A DNA stretch of 37,602 nucleotides from Notoacmeibacter sp. (lineage in GTDB: Bacteria > Pseudomonadota > Alphaproteobacteria > Rhizobiales > Rhizobiaceae), in the NCBI GenBank assembly GCA_019912385.1, contig JAIOIW010000141.1:1-37602 (forward strand). Reading direction: 5' to 3'. Positions 7,455 to 16,142 of the stretch are shown here, piece by piece. Positions within the stretch are counted from its first letter, which is position 1. Each line of letters starts with the position of its first letter. The position numbers were made by a program, and so were the translations under genes. The notes beneath the pieces were generated by a model, which was given only the letters and a program-made list of their open reading frames with translations, had not been told where the DNA came from and did not search any database.

Positions 7455-7672
7455 CCCCATGATACGCGCCCGACCCGGAGAGAGGCCAACGAGGCGGATG
7501 CGGACCGGGGGCTGCGACGGGAATCGGCTTCATGATGAGTGCCGGCATCTTCGCGCTCACCGGCCTGATCGCCGGGTTGACGGGGCTGATGTTCCCGCTC
7601 TCCCATGTCGCCGCCGCCGCCGCTTCCAAGACGAATGGCAACCTGCGGTTCGCGCACGTCCGGTTACCGGTC

Positions 7673-7712
7673 CGACCTGACGCCGGCCTGTGGTTCGTCA
7701 GGCCGGAGGTCG
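7673..7712. repeat. Hairpin-forming inverted repeat
   Basis: CCGGCCTG (7683-7690) pairs with CAGGCCGG (7699-7706) over an 8-base loop; outside it, CGACCT (7673-7678) pairs with AGGTCG (7707-7712), leaving a 4-base bulge on one side. There is no T-run after it, so it is not a standard intrinsic terminator, though it could stabilise an mRNA end or be part of a mobile element remnant. Confidence 0.55.
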
Positions 7713-7727
7713 ACGAAGACAAAGGCA

Positions 7728-7758
7728 GATCGGTTCCCGGACCGGGGACGAACCGATC
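7728..7758. repeat. 9-bp inverted repeat
   Basis: GATCGGTTC (7728-7736) is perfectly complementary to GAACCGATC (7750-7758) across a 13-base GC-rich loop. It lies 15 bases after the previous hairpin. No T-run follows. Possible RNA structure or an operator. Confidence 0.5.
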
Positions 7759-8005
7759 GCCGTCATATACCGACATGTCGAAGTCGAGCGTCGGCGCATG
7801 TCCCTGCAATCCGGAGAGACACGCGACATGGGCTTCGGGCGAGCAATCGGGGCGCGTGCCCAGAACCTGCCCTGGTCTCATAGAAACCGGACCGGGCGCA
7901 ATCGTCCTGATCGTCCTTGTGTACAAAGCCAGCTCGATTGCTCCCGCGTCAGTTCGGCGTATGCTCCCGACAGCATCAATCGGTCACCATTTCGCTCTAT
8001 CCGCG

Positions 8006-8593
8006 ATGAATACACCCACACATCTGATCATCGGGGCCGCGCTCTGCGCCCGCAGGGACCGCCCCGGATCATTGATCGCCGCTTTCGCCGGCGGTCTCGC
8101 TCCGGACGTCCCCATCCTGGTCATGGTGCTTTATGCGACCAGGATTGCCGGCGTGCCGGCACATGAGGTTTTCGGATCGTTGTTTCATTCCGAAAGCTGG
8201 CAGCGCGTCTTTGCGATCGATCACAGTTTCGCGGTTTGGGGCGGCCTTCTCATTGCGGCGTCTCTGTTCCGGTTCCCTTTGCTTGTTGCCTTCTCGGGCT
8301 CGGGACTGGCCCATGCGGTGGTTGATTTCTTCACCCATCGTACCGATGCGAGGCAACAGTTCTGGCCGTTGACCGATTGGGTTTTCAGGAGCCCCGTCTC
8401 CTACTGGGATGCTCAATACTGGGGGAGCGTCGTGGCGCCGATCGAAGCGCTGATCGTCATCGTGCTGACTGTTGTTCTCGTCCGCCGTACGGATCGGTGG
8501 TGGCAACGCTTGCTCACGGTCGGGATCGCTCTCGTTTTCCTGGTTCCCATCGTTGCAACCCGCGGATTTCACGGTCTCCACGGCCTGGGCTGA
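8006..8593 (+). CDS. Membrane protein of the YdjM/metal-dependent hydrolase-like family
   Basis: The 195-residue product starts at MNTPTHLIIGAALCARRD. This MxTPTHLxxGAAL opening, the early PDVPILVM motif (GGLAPDVPILVM) and the later DHSFAVWGG and AHAVVDFFTHR blocks are the hallmarks I associate with the small multi-pass membrane family sometimes labelled cobalamin biosynthesis protein CobQ or LexA-regulated hydrolase (PF04307-like). Conserved His and Asp residues could bind a metal. Four or five hydrophobic segments are evident. The function in vivo is unknown. An in-frame ATG at 7532 would add over 150 residues of non-family sequence and is rejected. Confidence 0.7.
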   Translation: MNTPTHLIIGAALCARRDRPGSLIAAFAGGLAPDVPILVMVLYATRIAGVPAHEVFGSLFHSESWQRVFAIDHSFAVWGGLLIAASLFRFPLLVAFSGSGLAHAVVDFFTHRTDARQQFWPLTDWVFRSPVSYWDAQYWGSVVAPIEALIVIVLTVVLVRRTDRWWQRLLTVGIALVFLVPIVATRGFHGLHGLG

Positions 8594-8645
8594 CCACATT
8601 GCGGGAACGACGGCAGCCAAGGGCCATACGCCGATCCCGGGTCGG

Positions 8646-8911
8646 TCATGACTTGTCACCGCTCCAACCGAGACCGCCGTGTCCAACATGAGCTCCATGC
8701 ATGAAGAAATGCATGCCGAAACCGATCAGAAGCGATAGCCAGAGAAACCAGTCGCTGCCAAGAATGCGCGCGCGATGCCCATAGCCGAGCAGCAAGCCGA
8801 CGCCGACACGCGCGACGATCAGAGTGTTCCGGTACGTGATCGCCAGAATGACGGCGGGTGTACCGATCGGCGCGGAGCGTCCTGTTCGTCACGCCCCGGG
8901 TTGTGCGCCAT
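8646..8911 (-). pseudogene. DUF2933-type small membrane protein, frameshifted
   Basis: The gene sits directly behind copA1 with an intact GGGAG ribosome site. Its frame opens MAHNPGRDEQD, reaches PPSFWRSRTG and then stops at a TGA. In the adjacent frame the family sequence continues: LIVARVGVGLLLGYGHRARI, then WFLWLSLLIGFGMHFFMHGA and HVGHGGLGWSGDKS. SFWRSR followed by a single membrane helix, an HRA turn, a second helix and an FMH-x-GHGG tail is the DUF2933 pattern common in copper and heavy-metal loci. A single base change around 8825-8830 would restore the frame. Either it is truly broken or a sequencing error exists at this base. Confidence 0.62.
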
Positions 8912-8927
8912 GTCGGTGCTCCCGTCT

Positions 8928-11282
8928 TCAGATCCGCGCACTACGCAGGCGAAGCGAGTTGAGGACCACCGAAATGGACGACGCGCTCATGGCGAAGGCG
9001 GCGAACATCGGGCTGATCAGGATGCCGAACACCGGGAACAGGACGCCGGCGGCGACGGGCACGCCGGCGGTATTGTAGATCAGCGCAAAAAAGAGGTTCT
9101 GGCGGATGTTGCGCATGGTGGCACGGGCGAGCCGCCGGGCGCGGACGATGCCGTCGAGATTGCCTTTCACGAGGGTGAACCCGGCTGACTCAATGGCGAC
9201 ATCCGCGCCCGTCCCCATGGCGATGCCGACATCGGCCTGCGCCAGCGCCGGCGCGTCGTTCACGCCGTCGCCGGCCATTGCCACCTTGCGGCCCTGTTCC
9301 TGCAACTCCTTGATGATCTTGGCCTTGTCCTCGGGCAGCACGTCGGCGCGAATCTCGTCGATGCCGAGCCGCCCCGCCACCGCCCTGGCGGTGCGTTCGT
9401 TGTCGCCGGTGGCCATGATGATGCGGAAACCCAGCTCGTGCAGCGCCTTCAATGCGGCCGGCGTTGTTTCCTTTACCGGGTCGGCTACGCTCACCAGCCC
9501 CGCAACCTCACCCTCAAGCACGACGAACATGACCGTCTCGCCTTCGTCTCGCCGCTCGTTGGCCTTCGCGGAGAGATCCCCGGCGTCGATGCCGAGTTCC
9601 TGCACCATCTTGAGATTGCCAAGTGCGACCGCCTTGCCGTCGACCCGACCTTTCACCCCCTTGCCGGTCACCGCCTCGAATTCCGTCGCTCCACCCAACT
9701 TGACGCCGCGTTCTTCTGCGCCCGTCACGATCGCTTCAGCCAGCGGGTGCTCCGAGCCCTTCTCCAGCGTCGCCGCAAGCCGCAAGACTTCCGCCTCGTC
9801 GTGTCCGGCTTCCGGCAATACCGCGACCAGCCGCGGCTTGCCTTCCGTCAGCGTGCCGGTCTTGTCGACGATCAGCGTATCGACCTTCTCGAACCGCTCC
9901 AGCGCCTCGGCATTCTTGATCAGAACGCCGGCCTGTGCGCCTCGGCCCGTCGCCGTCATGATCGACATCGGCGTTGCCAGCCCCAGCGCACAGGGGCATG
10001 CGATGATGAGCACCGCCACTGCCGCGATCAGCGCGTAGGAGAGAGCCGGCACGGGTCCCCACATCGCCCAGCCAATGAAGGCCAGCACAGCGATGCCGAT
10101 CACCGCCGGAACAAAAATCCCCGCGACCCTGTCGGCATATTTCTGGATCGGCGCGCGGGATCGCTGCGCGTTCGACACCATTTCGACGATCTGCGCCAGC
10201 GTCGTGTCGGCGCCGACCCGCCTGGCCTCCATGACAAATGACCCCGTGCCGTTGATCGTGGCGCCGGTCACCGCGTCGCCGGCGACCTTCTCCACCGGTA
10301 TTGGCTCGCCCGAGATCATTGATTCGTCGATCGACGAGCGGCCCTCGACCACCTCGCCGTCCACCGGCACCTTATCGCCCGGACGCACCCGCAAACGGTC
10401 GCCCACCTTGACGTCCTCAAGCGGGATTTCCTCTTCTTGGCCGTCCGCGCGGACCACCCGCGCGGTCTTGGCGGCAAGGTCCAGCAGCGCGCGGATCGCC
10501 TTGCCGGTACCCTCGCGAGCGCGCAACTCCATCACCTGGCCCAGCAGCACCAGCACCACGATAACCGCGGCCGCTTCGAAGTAGACCCCGACATGGCCTT
10601 CTTCGTCGCGGAAGCCACCGGGAAAGATGCCGGGTGCCAACACCGCCACCACGCTGAACGCCCACGCGGCCATCACGCCCATCCCGATGAGCGAGAACAT
10701 GTTGAGGTTCATCGTGCGGAACGAGTTCCAGCCGCGGACCAGGAACGGCCAGCCGCACCACAGAACGACCGGCGTGCCGAGCACAAGCTCGATCCAGAGC
10801 GTGGCGCGTTCGCCGAATATTCCACGGACGCCGGACAGGCCGACATATGGCCCCATGGTCAGCACAAGCAGAGGGATCGTCAGAATCGTACCGATCCAGA
10901 ACCGGCGCGTGAAGTCGACGAGTTCGGGATTCGGCCCCTCCTCGGCCATCGCGGCCGACTCCAGTTCGAGGCCCATGCCGCAGATCGGACAGGAGCCTGG
11001 CTCCGTCCGGCGCACCTGCGGGTGCATCGGGCAGGTGTAGACTGCACCCGCATAGCCGGACGGCACGGTGTCGTAGTTCCTGCCACCGGCTGTGCCGTGA
11101 TCATGGTGCGCATGGGCGTGGTGGTCGTGCCCGGCGTGAGCATCCAACTGGCCTTCTGGCGCCAGATGCATCCCGCATTTCGGGCAGTCGCCAGGTTCGC
11201 TCGACCGCACCTCCGGATGCATGGGGCAGGTGTAGATTACGGCCTCGGACGTTGTCGGACTCTGATGGGCACGATCGTTCAT
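8928..11282 (-). CDS. copA: Cu(I)-exporting P1B-type ATPase with two HMBD modules
   Basis: A 784-residue P1B ATPase pumping Cu(I) out of the cytoplasm. The ATG at 11282 has GAGGG upstream; a start 27 bases earlier adds nothing. Residues 16-41 and 81-105 are two heavy-metal binding modules of the YTCPMHPxVRxxxPGxCPxCGM type, separated by a His-rich linker ([12 protein letters not shown]). The metal site is CPC at 429-431 in [13 protein letters not shown], the phosphorylation Asp is in DKTGTLT (Asp473), and SEHP and [10 protein letters not shown] complete the ATP-binding domains. YNTAGVP and MSASS in the last helices agree with Cu(I) transporters. A CueR-like promoter drives it, and the broken DUF2933 gene follows. 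There is no N-terminal HMA domain, unlike copA2. Confidence 0.93.
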   Translation of the reverse strand: MNDRAHQSPTTSEAVIYTCPMHPEVRSSEPGDCPKCGMHLAPEGQLDAHAGHDHHAHAHHDHGTAGGRNYDTVPSGYAGAVYTCPMHPQVRRTEPGSCPICGMGLELESAAMAEEGPNPELVDFTRRFWIGTILTIPLLVLTMGPYVGLSGVRGIFGERATLWIELVLGTPVVLWCGWPFLVRGWNSFRTMNLNMFSLIGMGVMAAWAFSVVAVLAPGIFPGGFRDEEGHVGVYFEAAAVIVVLVLLGQVMELRAREGTGKAIRALLDLAAKTARVVRADGQEEEIPLEDVKVGDRLRVRPGDKVPVDGEVVEGRSSIDESMISGEPIPVEKVAGDAVTGATINGTGSFVMEARRVGADTTLAQIVEMVSNAQRSRAPIQKYADRVAGIFVPAVIGIAVLAFIGWAMWGPVPALSYALIAAVAVLIIACPCALGLATPMSIMTATGRGAQAGVLIKNAEALERFEKVDTLIVDKTGTLTEGKPRLVAVLPEAGHDEAEVLRLAATLEKGSEHPLAEAIVTGAEERGVKLGGATEFEAVTGKGVKGRVDGKAVALGNLKMVQELGIDAGDLSAKANERRDEGETVMFVVLEGEVAGLVSVADPVKETTPAALKALHELGFRIIMATGDNERTARAVAGRLGIDEIRADVLPEDKAKIIKELQEQGRKVAMAGDGVNDAPALAQADVGIAMGTGADVAIESAGFTLVKGNLDGIVRARRLARATMRNIRQNLFFALIYNTAGVPVAAGVLFPVFGILISPMFAAFAMSASSISVVLNSLRLRSARI

Positions 11283-11312
11283 TTTGAAGCCCTCTCGTGT
11301 GAATTCCATCGG

Positions 11313-11343
11313 AATATGGTTCTTCCAGTCACTGGAAGGTCAA
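11313..11343 (-). promoter_or_regulatory. CueR-type promoter of copA1
   Basis: On the minus strand, TTGACC (11338-11343) and CATATT (11313-11318) are separated by 19 bases, the long spacing that MerR-family activators need. The spacer contains a perfect dyad, TTCCAGT-x-ACTGGAA (11323-11337), like known CueR boxes. Start is about 30 bases before the copA1 ATG at 11282. The stretch 11344-11571 between this promoter and copZ holds no gene I can support. Confidence 0.82.
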
Positions 11344-11571
11344 GGCCGCGCGATCAGTACCTCGGTGAACAAATGGACGCTACCGCCCAACTCGATGGCC
11401 GCGGCATCGCGTCGAAGGCGACGATACTGACGGCGCCGGGGCCAGAATAGCGTCACGGACGACTCCTGCAAAGACCGAGCGGATGACAGAGCTAGCCAGC
11501 TCGTGCGCCGGAAATACGAGTCGGGTGCCGTAGCCGCGCCCGACCCTTGGAGACGAGACCTCCGTTGATCC

Positions 11572-11769
11572 TTAGGATGGGCTTGACTCGTATCCGGCTT
11601 CCTTGATGGCAACGGCAAGCGCTTCGTCGTTCAGGGCGCTCTCGATTTCGGCGGTGCGCGAACCGAGATCGCATCTCACTTCGGCGTTCGGGTCGATTGC
11701 CTTGATCGACTTCTCTATTGCCGCGGTGCAATGCCCGCAGCTCATGTCGGGTATTGAAAATCTCTTCAT
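11572..11769 (-). CDS. copZ: CopZ-type copper chaperone (HMA domain)
   Basis: The 65-residue protein is one HMA domain, opening [20 protein letters not shown] with the MxCxxC copper site (Met9 to Cys14) and an ATG preceded by AAAGGAG at 7 bases. Such chaperones carry Cu(I) to CopA-type ATPases and copper regulators in the cytoplasm. Its promoter is shared with copA2 on the opposite strand and has its own CueR-type box. Confidence 0.9.
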   Translation of the reverse strand: MKRFSIPDMSCGHCTAAIEKSIKAIDPNAEVRCDLGSRTAEIESALNDEALAVAIKEAGYESSPS

Positions 11770-11790
11770 CTGGATGCTCCTTTCGATCGC

Positions 11791-11821
11791 AGGATGCGAC
11801 CTTCCAGCACCGGAAAGTCAA
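11791..11821 (-). promoter_or_regulatory. CueR-type promoter of copZ
   Basis: On the minus strand TTGACT (11816-11821) and CATCCT (11791-11796) are 19 bases apart. Between them is TTCCGGTGCTGGAA, an imperfect dyad with the TTCC/GGAA ends seen at the other two boxes. The start lies a short distance from the copZ ATG at 11769. Confidence 0.75.
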
Positions 11822-11848
11822 GGGGAACGGAGAAAATGCATCGCCTGC

Positions 11849-11879
11849 TTGACCTTCCAGTAGCTGGAATCACTAGCTT
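11849..11879 (+). promoter_or_regulatory. CueR-type promoter of copA2
   Basis: TTGACC (11849-11854) and TAGCTT (11874-11879) are 19 bases apart, with TTCCAG-TAG-CTGGAA (11855-11869) in the spacer. This mirrors the copA1 and copZ promoters, so the three genes form one copper regulon. The predicted start near 11886 is close to the ATG codons at 11899 and 11905. Confidence 0.82.
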
Positions 11880-11904
11880 GGGTTCAAATCGAGTGGAGAT
11901 GACG

Positions 11905-14415
11905 ATGCCGGAAGCTGGAGAAATGAGGATTTCCGTAGAAGGGATGTCGTGTGCGTCATGCGTGGGCCGCGTGGAGAAAGCCTTGAAGGCCGTGCCCGGC
12001 ATCTCGGACGTTTCGGTCAACCTTGCGAGCGAAACCGCACGCATGACAGTCTCGCCGGGAACCGATCCCCACACGGTCGTCGAAGCACTTGAACAGTCTG
12101 GATACCCGCCGCGCATCGAGTCGGTGACACTCAACGTTGCCTCCATGTCGTGCGCGTCTTGCGTCGGCCGCGTCGATCGCGCCCTGGCCAGATTGCCGGG
12201 TGTACTGAAGGTAGACGTCAATCTGGCGCGGGAAACGGCGACGGTGACGTTTCTCGAAGGGCTGACGGGACCCGCGGATCTGATCGCCGCTTCCGCCGAT
12301 GCGGGCTACCCGGCCGAGCTGGCGCAGGCGAGCGCCACGGCGGAACGGGGCGCGCGCAAGGAAGAGGAAGCCAGGGAGCTCTTCCGGCGCATGTTGTTTG
12401 CTGCGGCACTGGCATTGCCCGTCTTCGCAATCGAGATGGGAGGGCACGTGGTCCCGGGCATGCACGATCTGGTCGACCATGCGATTGGCCGGCAGACAAA
12501 CTGGCTGATTCAGTTCGTGCTGACGACGATCGTCATCTTCGGTCCGGGTCTGCATTTCTATACGAAGGGATTCCCCGCCCTTTTTCGCGGCGCACCGGAC
12601 ATGAACAGCCTGGTCGCCGTTGGAACAAGCGCAGCCTATCTGTATTCGGTCGTTGCGACATTCGTTCCCGAGGCTATGCCGGATGAGGTACGCTCGGTCT
12701 ACTACGAGGCCGCCGCGATCATTGTCGTGTTGATCCTGCTTGGCCGTTTTCTCGAGGCCCGCGCCAAGGGCCGGACCGGGGCTGCGATCGAAAAGCTGCT
12801 AGGTCTGCAGGCCAGGACGGCGCGCGTCATACGCGACGGCCAGACGGTCGAACTGCCGATCGAGCAGATCATTCGGGGCGACATGCTGGCGGTCAGGCCG
12901 GGCGAGCGGATCGCCGTCGACGGAGAAGTGACCGAAGGAGACAGCTACGTCGACGAGAGCATGATCACCGGCGAGCCGGTGCCCGTGTCGAAGACTGCCG
13001 GCGCCACGGTGACGGGTGGGACCGTCAACGGGACCGGCGCCTTCCGGTTTCGCGCGACACGCGTCGGGTCGGAAACCACGCTGGCACAGATCATCAGGAT
13101 GGTCGAGGAAGCCCAGGGCGCCAAGTTGCCGATCCAGGGCCTGGTCGACAAGATAACGCTGTGGTTCGTCCCCGCGGTCATGACGGTCGCGGCACTCACG
13201 GTGCTGGCGTGGCTACTGGTTGGCCCATCGCCCGCGCTGACCTATGCTCTTGTCGCTGGCGTTTCGGTGCTCATTATCGCGTGCCCCTGCGCCATGGGTC
13301 TGGCGACGCCGACATCGATCATGGTCGGGACCGGCCGGGCGGCGGAGATGGGTGTCCTGTTCCGCAAGGGTGATGCCTTGCAGCAGCTGAGCTCTGTGGA
13401 TTTGGTCGCGTTTGACAAGACGGGAACGCTGACCGAGGGCAAACCTGCCCTGACAGACATGGTCATGGCCGATGGGTTCGACCGAAACGAGGTGCTGGCG
13501 CTGGTCGCCGCAGTCGAAGAGCAATCGGAGCATCCGATCGGGACGGCAATCGTGAATGCGGCGCGGGCCGAACGCCTTCATATCCCGGCGGCGACCGAAT
13601 TCAGCTCCATTACCGGATATGGCGTGAAGGCGAAAGCAGAGGGTCACTTGGTGCTCGTTGGCGCCGGGCGATTGCTGGACCGCGAAGGCGTGTCAACCGA
13701 ACCGCTGGCGTCGGTCGAGGCCGACCTGGCATCCAGAGGACGCACGGCTCTCTACGTTTCCGTGGACCGGCGCGCGGCGGCGGTCATTGCCGTGGCCGAC
13801 CCGGTGAAGCGGACGACAAGAGAAGTGATCGATGCCCTGCACGACCAGGGGCTGAAGTTAGCCATGATCACCGGCGACAACCGGGCGACCGCCCATGCCA
13901 TCGCGCGTGAGCTGGAAATCGATCACGTGGTCGCGGAGGTGTTGCCACAAGGCAAGGTGGCGGCCCTCGATGAGCTACGCTCAGATGGCAGCAAGCTGGC
14001 CTTCGTCGGCGACGGCATCAACGATGCGCCGGCGCTCGCGCACGCCGATGTCGGCATCGCCATCGGTACGGGAACCGACGTTGCAATCGAATCCGCGGAC
14101 GTGGTGCTCATGTCGGGAGATCTGCGCGGCGTGGTCAATGCCTTCGAGATCTCGCATCGGACGATGCGGAACATACGGCAGAACCTGTTCTGGGCGTTCG
14201 GATACAATACCGCGCTGATCCCGGTCGCAGCCGGCCTCCTTTACCCGGCCCTGGGGGTCTTGCTTTCCCCGATCCTCGCGGCGGGAGCGATGGCGATGTC
14301 GTCCGTGTTCGTGCTCAGCAATGCGCTGCGCCTCCGCCGCGTCAAGCCGCTTATGGATGGTGCTTCTGAAAAGCCGATTGCGGGACACGCAAGCGCCCCC
14401 GTGCCGGCCGAATAG
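11905..14415 (+). CDS. copA: Cu(I)-exporting P1B-type ATPase with two HMA domains
   Basis: An 836-residue P1B ATPase from the ATG at 11905, which has GTGGAG six bases upstream; an ATG at 11899 is also possible, and a longer frame to 11794 lies upstream of the predicted transcription start. Two HMA domains occupy about residues 8-71 and 75-138, each with the MSCASC copper site. The transmembrane metal site is CPC at 460-462 ([13 protein letters not shown]), the phosphorylated Asp is in DKTGTLT (Asp504), and SEHP, TGDN and [10 protein letters not shown] follow. Late YNTALIP and MAMSS motifs fit Cu(I). With copA1 it gives the region two Cu(I) pumps of different N-terminal type. Confidence 0.93.
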   Translation: MPEAGEMRISVEGMSCASCVGRVEKALKAVPGISDVSVNLASETARMTVSPGTDPHTVVEALEQSGYPPRIESVTLNVASMSCASCVGRVDRALARLPGVLKVDVNLARETATVTFLEGLTGPADLIAASADAGYPAELAQASATAERGARKEEEARELFRRMLFAAALALPVFAIEMGGHVVPGMHDLVDHAIGRQTNWLIQFVLTTIVIFGPGLHFYTKGFPALFRGAPDMNSLVAVGTSAAYLYSVVATFVPEAMPDEVRSVYYEAAAIIVVLILLGRFLEARAKGRTGAAIEKLLGLQARTARVIRDGQTVELPIEQIIRGDMLAVRPGERIAVDGEVTEGDSYVDESMITGEPVPVSKTAGATVTGGTVNGTGAFRFRATRVGSETTLAQIIRMVEEAQGAKLPIQGLVDKITLWFVPAVMTVAALTVLAWLLVGPSPALTYALVAGVSVLIIACPCAMGLATPTSIMVGTGRAAEMGVLFRKGDALQQLSSVDLVAFDKTGTLTEGKPALTDMVMADGFDRNEVLALVAAVEEQSEHPIGTAIVNAARAERLHIPAATEFSSITGYGVKAKAEGHLVLVGAGRLLDREGVSTEPLASVEADLASRGRTALYVSVDRRAAAVIAVADPVKRTTREVIDALHDQGLKLAMITGDNRATAHAIARELEIDHVVAEVLPQGKVAALDELRSDGSKLAFVGDGINDAPALAHADVGIAIGTGTDVAIESADVVLMSGDLRGVVNAFEISHRTMRNIRQNLFWAFGYNTALIPVAAGLLYPALGVLLSPILAAGAMAMSSVFVLSNALRLRRVKPLMDGASEKPIAGHASAPVPAE

Positions 14416-14430
14416 GACAAGGAGGGCGAG

Positions 14431-14700
14431 GCGAACATTGGGGATGTCGAACGCTTTTCCGGCGTGCCGGCGACAACCATTCGCCACTGCGAGGACCTAG
14501 GATTGATCGAACCGCTTCGCAGCGGCAACGGATAACCAGGTTCCGCGAAAGCGACGTGCACAGGCTGTCGTTCCTGGGCAGGGCACGATCCCTCGGGTCT
14601 GCAATCGAGGACTGTCGCGCGCCACTGAGGCTGTACACCGATGAACGGCGGAATGGCGCGGAAGTGAAGCAGGTCCGCGCTGTGCCGGCGCAAGAGCATT
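14431..14700 (+). pseudogene. Second CueR-type regulator, decayed
   Basis: Right after copA2, GGAGG (14421-14425) and a 5-base spacer lead to a GCG where the family start ATG would be: the frame reads NIGDVERFSGVPATTIR, then HCEDLGLIEPLRSGNG and a TAA. The invariant YY of the MerR helix (TIRYYED) has become HC. In the next frame the gene continues RFRESDVHRLSFLGRARSLG, then IEDCRAPLRLYTDERR and AEVKQVRAV, so a base was lost or gained near 14530. Lost start codon, changed core residues and a frameshift together mean it is not functional. Its place beside copA2 is the usual one for cueR. Confidence 0.75.
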
Positions 14701-14717
14701 GGCGAGAGCCTCCAAGC

Positions 14718-14855
14718 AACCGGGCGAAGGAGTTCCACGAAGCCGGTAGGAGCGGTATGCAGGTGCCGGTAATCTGGGAGTGCGAGATACGAAAGTCGAC
14801 CGACGTCCAGGAGACGGTCGGGAGGATAATGGGGGACCTCAGGCTTGAGCGATGA
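14718..14855 (+). pseudogene. Vsr-like endonuclease C-terminal fragment
   Basis: The frame that carries the end of the cueR relic runs straight into NRAKEFHEAGRSGMQVPVIW followed by ECEIRKSTDVQETVGRIMGD. This resembles the C-terminus of very-short-patch-repair endonucleases (NxxRDxxxxxxLxxxGWxVLVIWECE). The N-terminal catalytic part is missing, and no DNA cytosine methyltransferase gene is nearby. Assignment is from about 45 residues only, so it is tentative. Confidence 0.45.
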
Positions 14856-14865
14856 GATGAGGAAA

Positions 14866-15175
14866 CCGTCCAATTTCGGCGACGCCCGCCAGCGTGGCTT
14901 TTGCGTCCACTGCGCCGGTTCGACGGGAGACACAGGACCACGCGCCATCCAAGGTCTTCCTCGACCTGCCTTACCCGCTCACCCGGCCGACCGTCCCGGG
15001 TTGCGAGGACTGCGACAACGGGTTCTCCGCTGACGAGGAATACCTCGCCTGCTTTGTCGAGTGCATCATCCAGGGAGCGACTGATCCTGGCCTCCTCAAA
15101 CGGGAGAAGGTCGCCAAGGCCCCGCCTCGCAACCGTGGGCTTCGGGGACGGATTGAGCGGTCGCGGGCCTCATGA
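14866..15175 (+). pseudogene. HNH-like endonuclease relic, frameshifted
   Basis: One frame gives RGFCVHCAGST and the next gives DHAPSKVFLDLPYPLTRPTV followed by PGCEDCDNGFSADEEYLACF and VECIIQGATDPGLLKREKVA. Joined, CxxC ... DHAPSKVFLD ... CxxCxNGFSxDEEYxACxVEC is a pattern I know from small hypothetical HNH-type endonucleases with two zinc-binding Cys pairs. The frame break lies between about 14,910 and 14,935; the frame ends at 15175. Not expressed as one intact protein unless the sequence has an error. Confidence 0.55.
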
Positions 15176-15218
15176 CTACGACGAAGCGGGGCACTTCCAT
15201 TGGCCCAAGGCAATCGTG

Positions 15219-15775
15219 ATGGTTCGGGCCTGGCGTTCCATGCCGCAGCCAGTGCTTCTCGACGTGCTGGCTGAGCAGCTTCCCTATCATGCCACCTCCC
15301 AAGCGGTGCTTCTCGATGGCGGGGATGCAGATGCCGTAATAAGCCTCAAGGCCGAAGACGTCGAAATTCCGGCGTCTGAGGCTCTGGTCAAGGCAAGACT
15401 TCTCGACAAGGCGCTAAACCCAGGTCGTCCGACGACAGGGCCAGAACCAAGCTCCTGGGAGGGCTCGACAGGGCGGGACGTGAACAGAACCGCGTTCACC
15501 TATGCGTTTCGGTTCGGGCGGACGGACATCTGGAAAATAGGGCACGCCATCGACGTGAAAGAAAGGCTCAAGCAGGTCAACTGTCATATCCCGCCGGAGG
15601 CGGTGCCGGAACGGTGGGATGCGAAATCCGGCAGGCTTGGGACAGCGAGACGGACGCGTATGCGATGGAGCAGAGGGTCTTCCGGTCTCTCACGGCGAGC
15701 AGAACCGAGGGGGAGCGGGTCAGATGCACGGAGGCCGAACTCCGGGCAGCGTGGCTGGCCGGGATCGGTCCCTGA
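15219..15775 (+). pseudogene. GIY-YIG/T5orf172-like nuclease relic, frameshifted
   Basis: The plus-strand frame contains TAFTYAFRFGRTDIWKIGHA followed by IDVKERLKQVNCHIPPEAVP, the opening of the T5orf172/Mug113 branch of GIY-YIG nucleases (Y-x-FRFG-x-TDxxKIGHA-x-D-x-xxRL). After ERWD at 15,620 the family continues in another frame: DSETDAYAMEQRVFRSL, then RTEGERVRCTEAELRAAW, ending at TGA 15773-15775. A frame shift of one base near 15,625 explains this. The upstream 80 codons (AIVMVRAWRSMPQPVLLDVL) are of unknown origin. The start given is an in-frame ATG and is not certain. Confidence 0.55.
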
Positions 15776-15891
15776 GGTTCGCGTTGGCCAAGCCGGAACA
15801 CTGAAAACGGCGCTTATGCGGTGATTATTCCGGACGCTCGACAAGCCCCTAATGCAACCATGTAACAAGTAGCTGTTTTTATTAAAGAAAA

Positions 15892-15968
15892 TGGCGCGCC
15901 CGAAAGGATTCGAACCTCTGACCCCCAGATTCGTAGTCTGGTGCTCTATCCAGCTGAGCTACGGGCGC
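15892..15968 (-). tRNA. tRNA-Arg (ACG)
   Basis: The minus strand folds as a cloverleaf: acceptor GCGCCCG pairs with CGGGCGC, the D-arm is GCTCAGCTGGATAGAGC, the anticodon arm is CCAGA-CTACGAA-TCTGG with anticodon ACG, and the T-arm includes TTCGAAT. The discriminator is G and CCA is encoded (15892-15894 on the plus strand read TGG). ACG decodes CGU/CGC/CGA after deamination. Its 3' end faces the decayed region on the left, which makes it a plausible integration site. Confidence 0.95.
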
Positions 15969-16028
15969 GCAGGACTGACAAGCAGTCACCGGCAAGCGGC
16001 GTCGAGAGGCCGGCCAGCCGTGCGCAGC

Positions 16029-16057
16029 TACCTAGCGACTGGCGCGGCGAATTGCAA
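16029..16057 (-). promoter_or_regulatory. Promoter of tRNA-Arg
   Basis: On the minus strand TTGCAA (16052-16057) and TAGGTA (16029-16034) are 17 bases apart, in the short gap between the sensor-kinase gene and the tRNA. The predicted start would give a leader of about 50 bases before the mature tRNA. Confidence 0.5.
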
Positions 16058-16142
16058 GCGGGGAAACGGGAAAAAGAACATGACCTCGCGATACCGCACC
16101 GAACCAGCGGCGCGATACGCGGGCGCACCCGCCGCGTTCCGC

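Larger units (their letters stand above)
7455..8005. other. 551-base gap with strong inverted repeats
   Basis: No intact gene is visible. A plus-strand stretch around 7532-7640 encodes a hydrophobic piece (SAGIFALTGLIAGLTGLMFP) that may be the remnant of a membrane protein but lacks supporting context. Two strong inverted repeats follow: 7673-7712 and 7728-7758, listed separately. The downstream gene starts at 8006. Confidence 0.4.

Noticed and set aside
7532-8005. A long in-frame extension giving a 353-residue protein in front of the gene at 8006
   Set aside because: The extension has no family similarity, contains hairpins in the DNA and looks noncoding; the family start MNTPTHLIIG fits exactly at 8006.
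11340-11570. Minus-strand frames between copA1 and copZ as a universal stress protein or other gene
   Set aside because: Resemblance is too weak, frames change and no ribosome site is clear.
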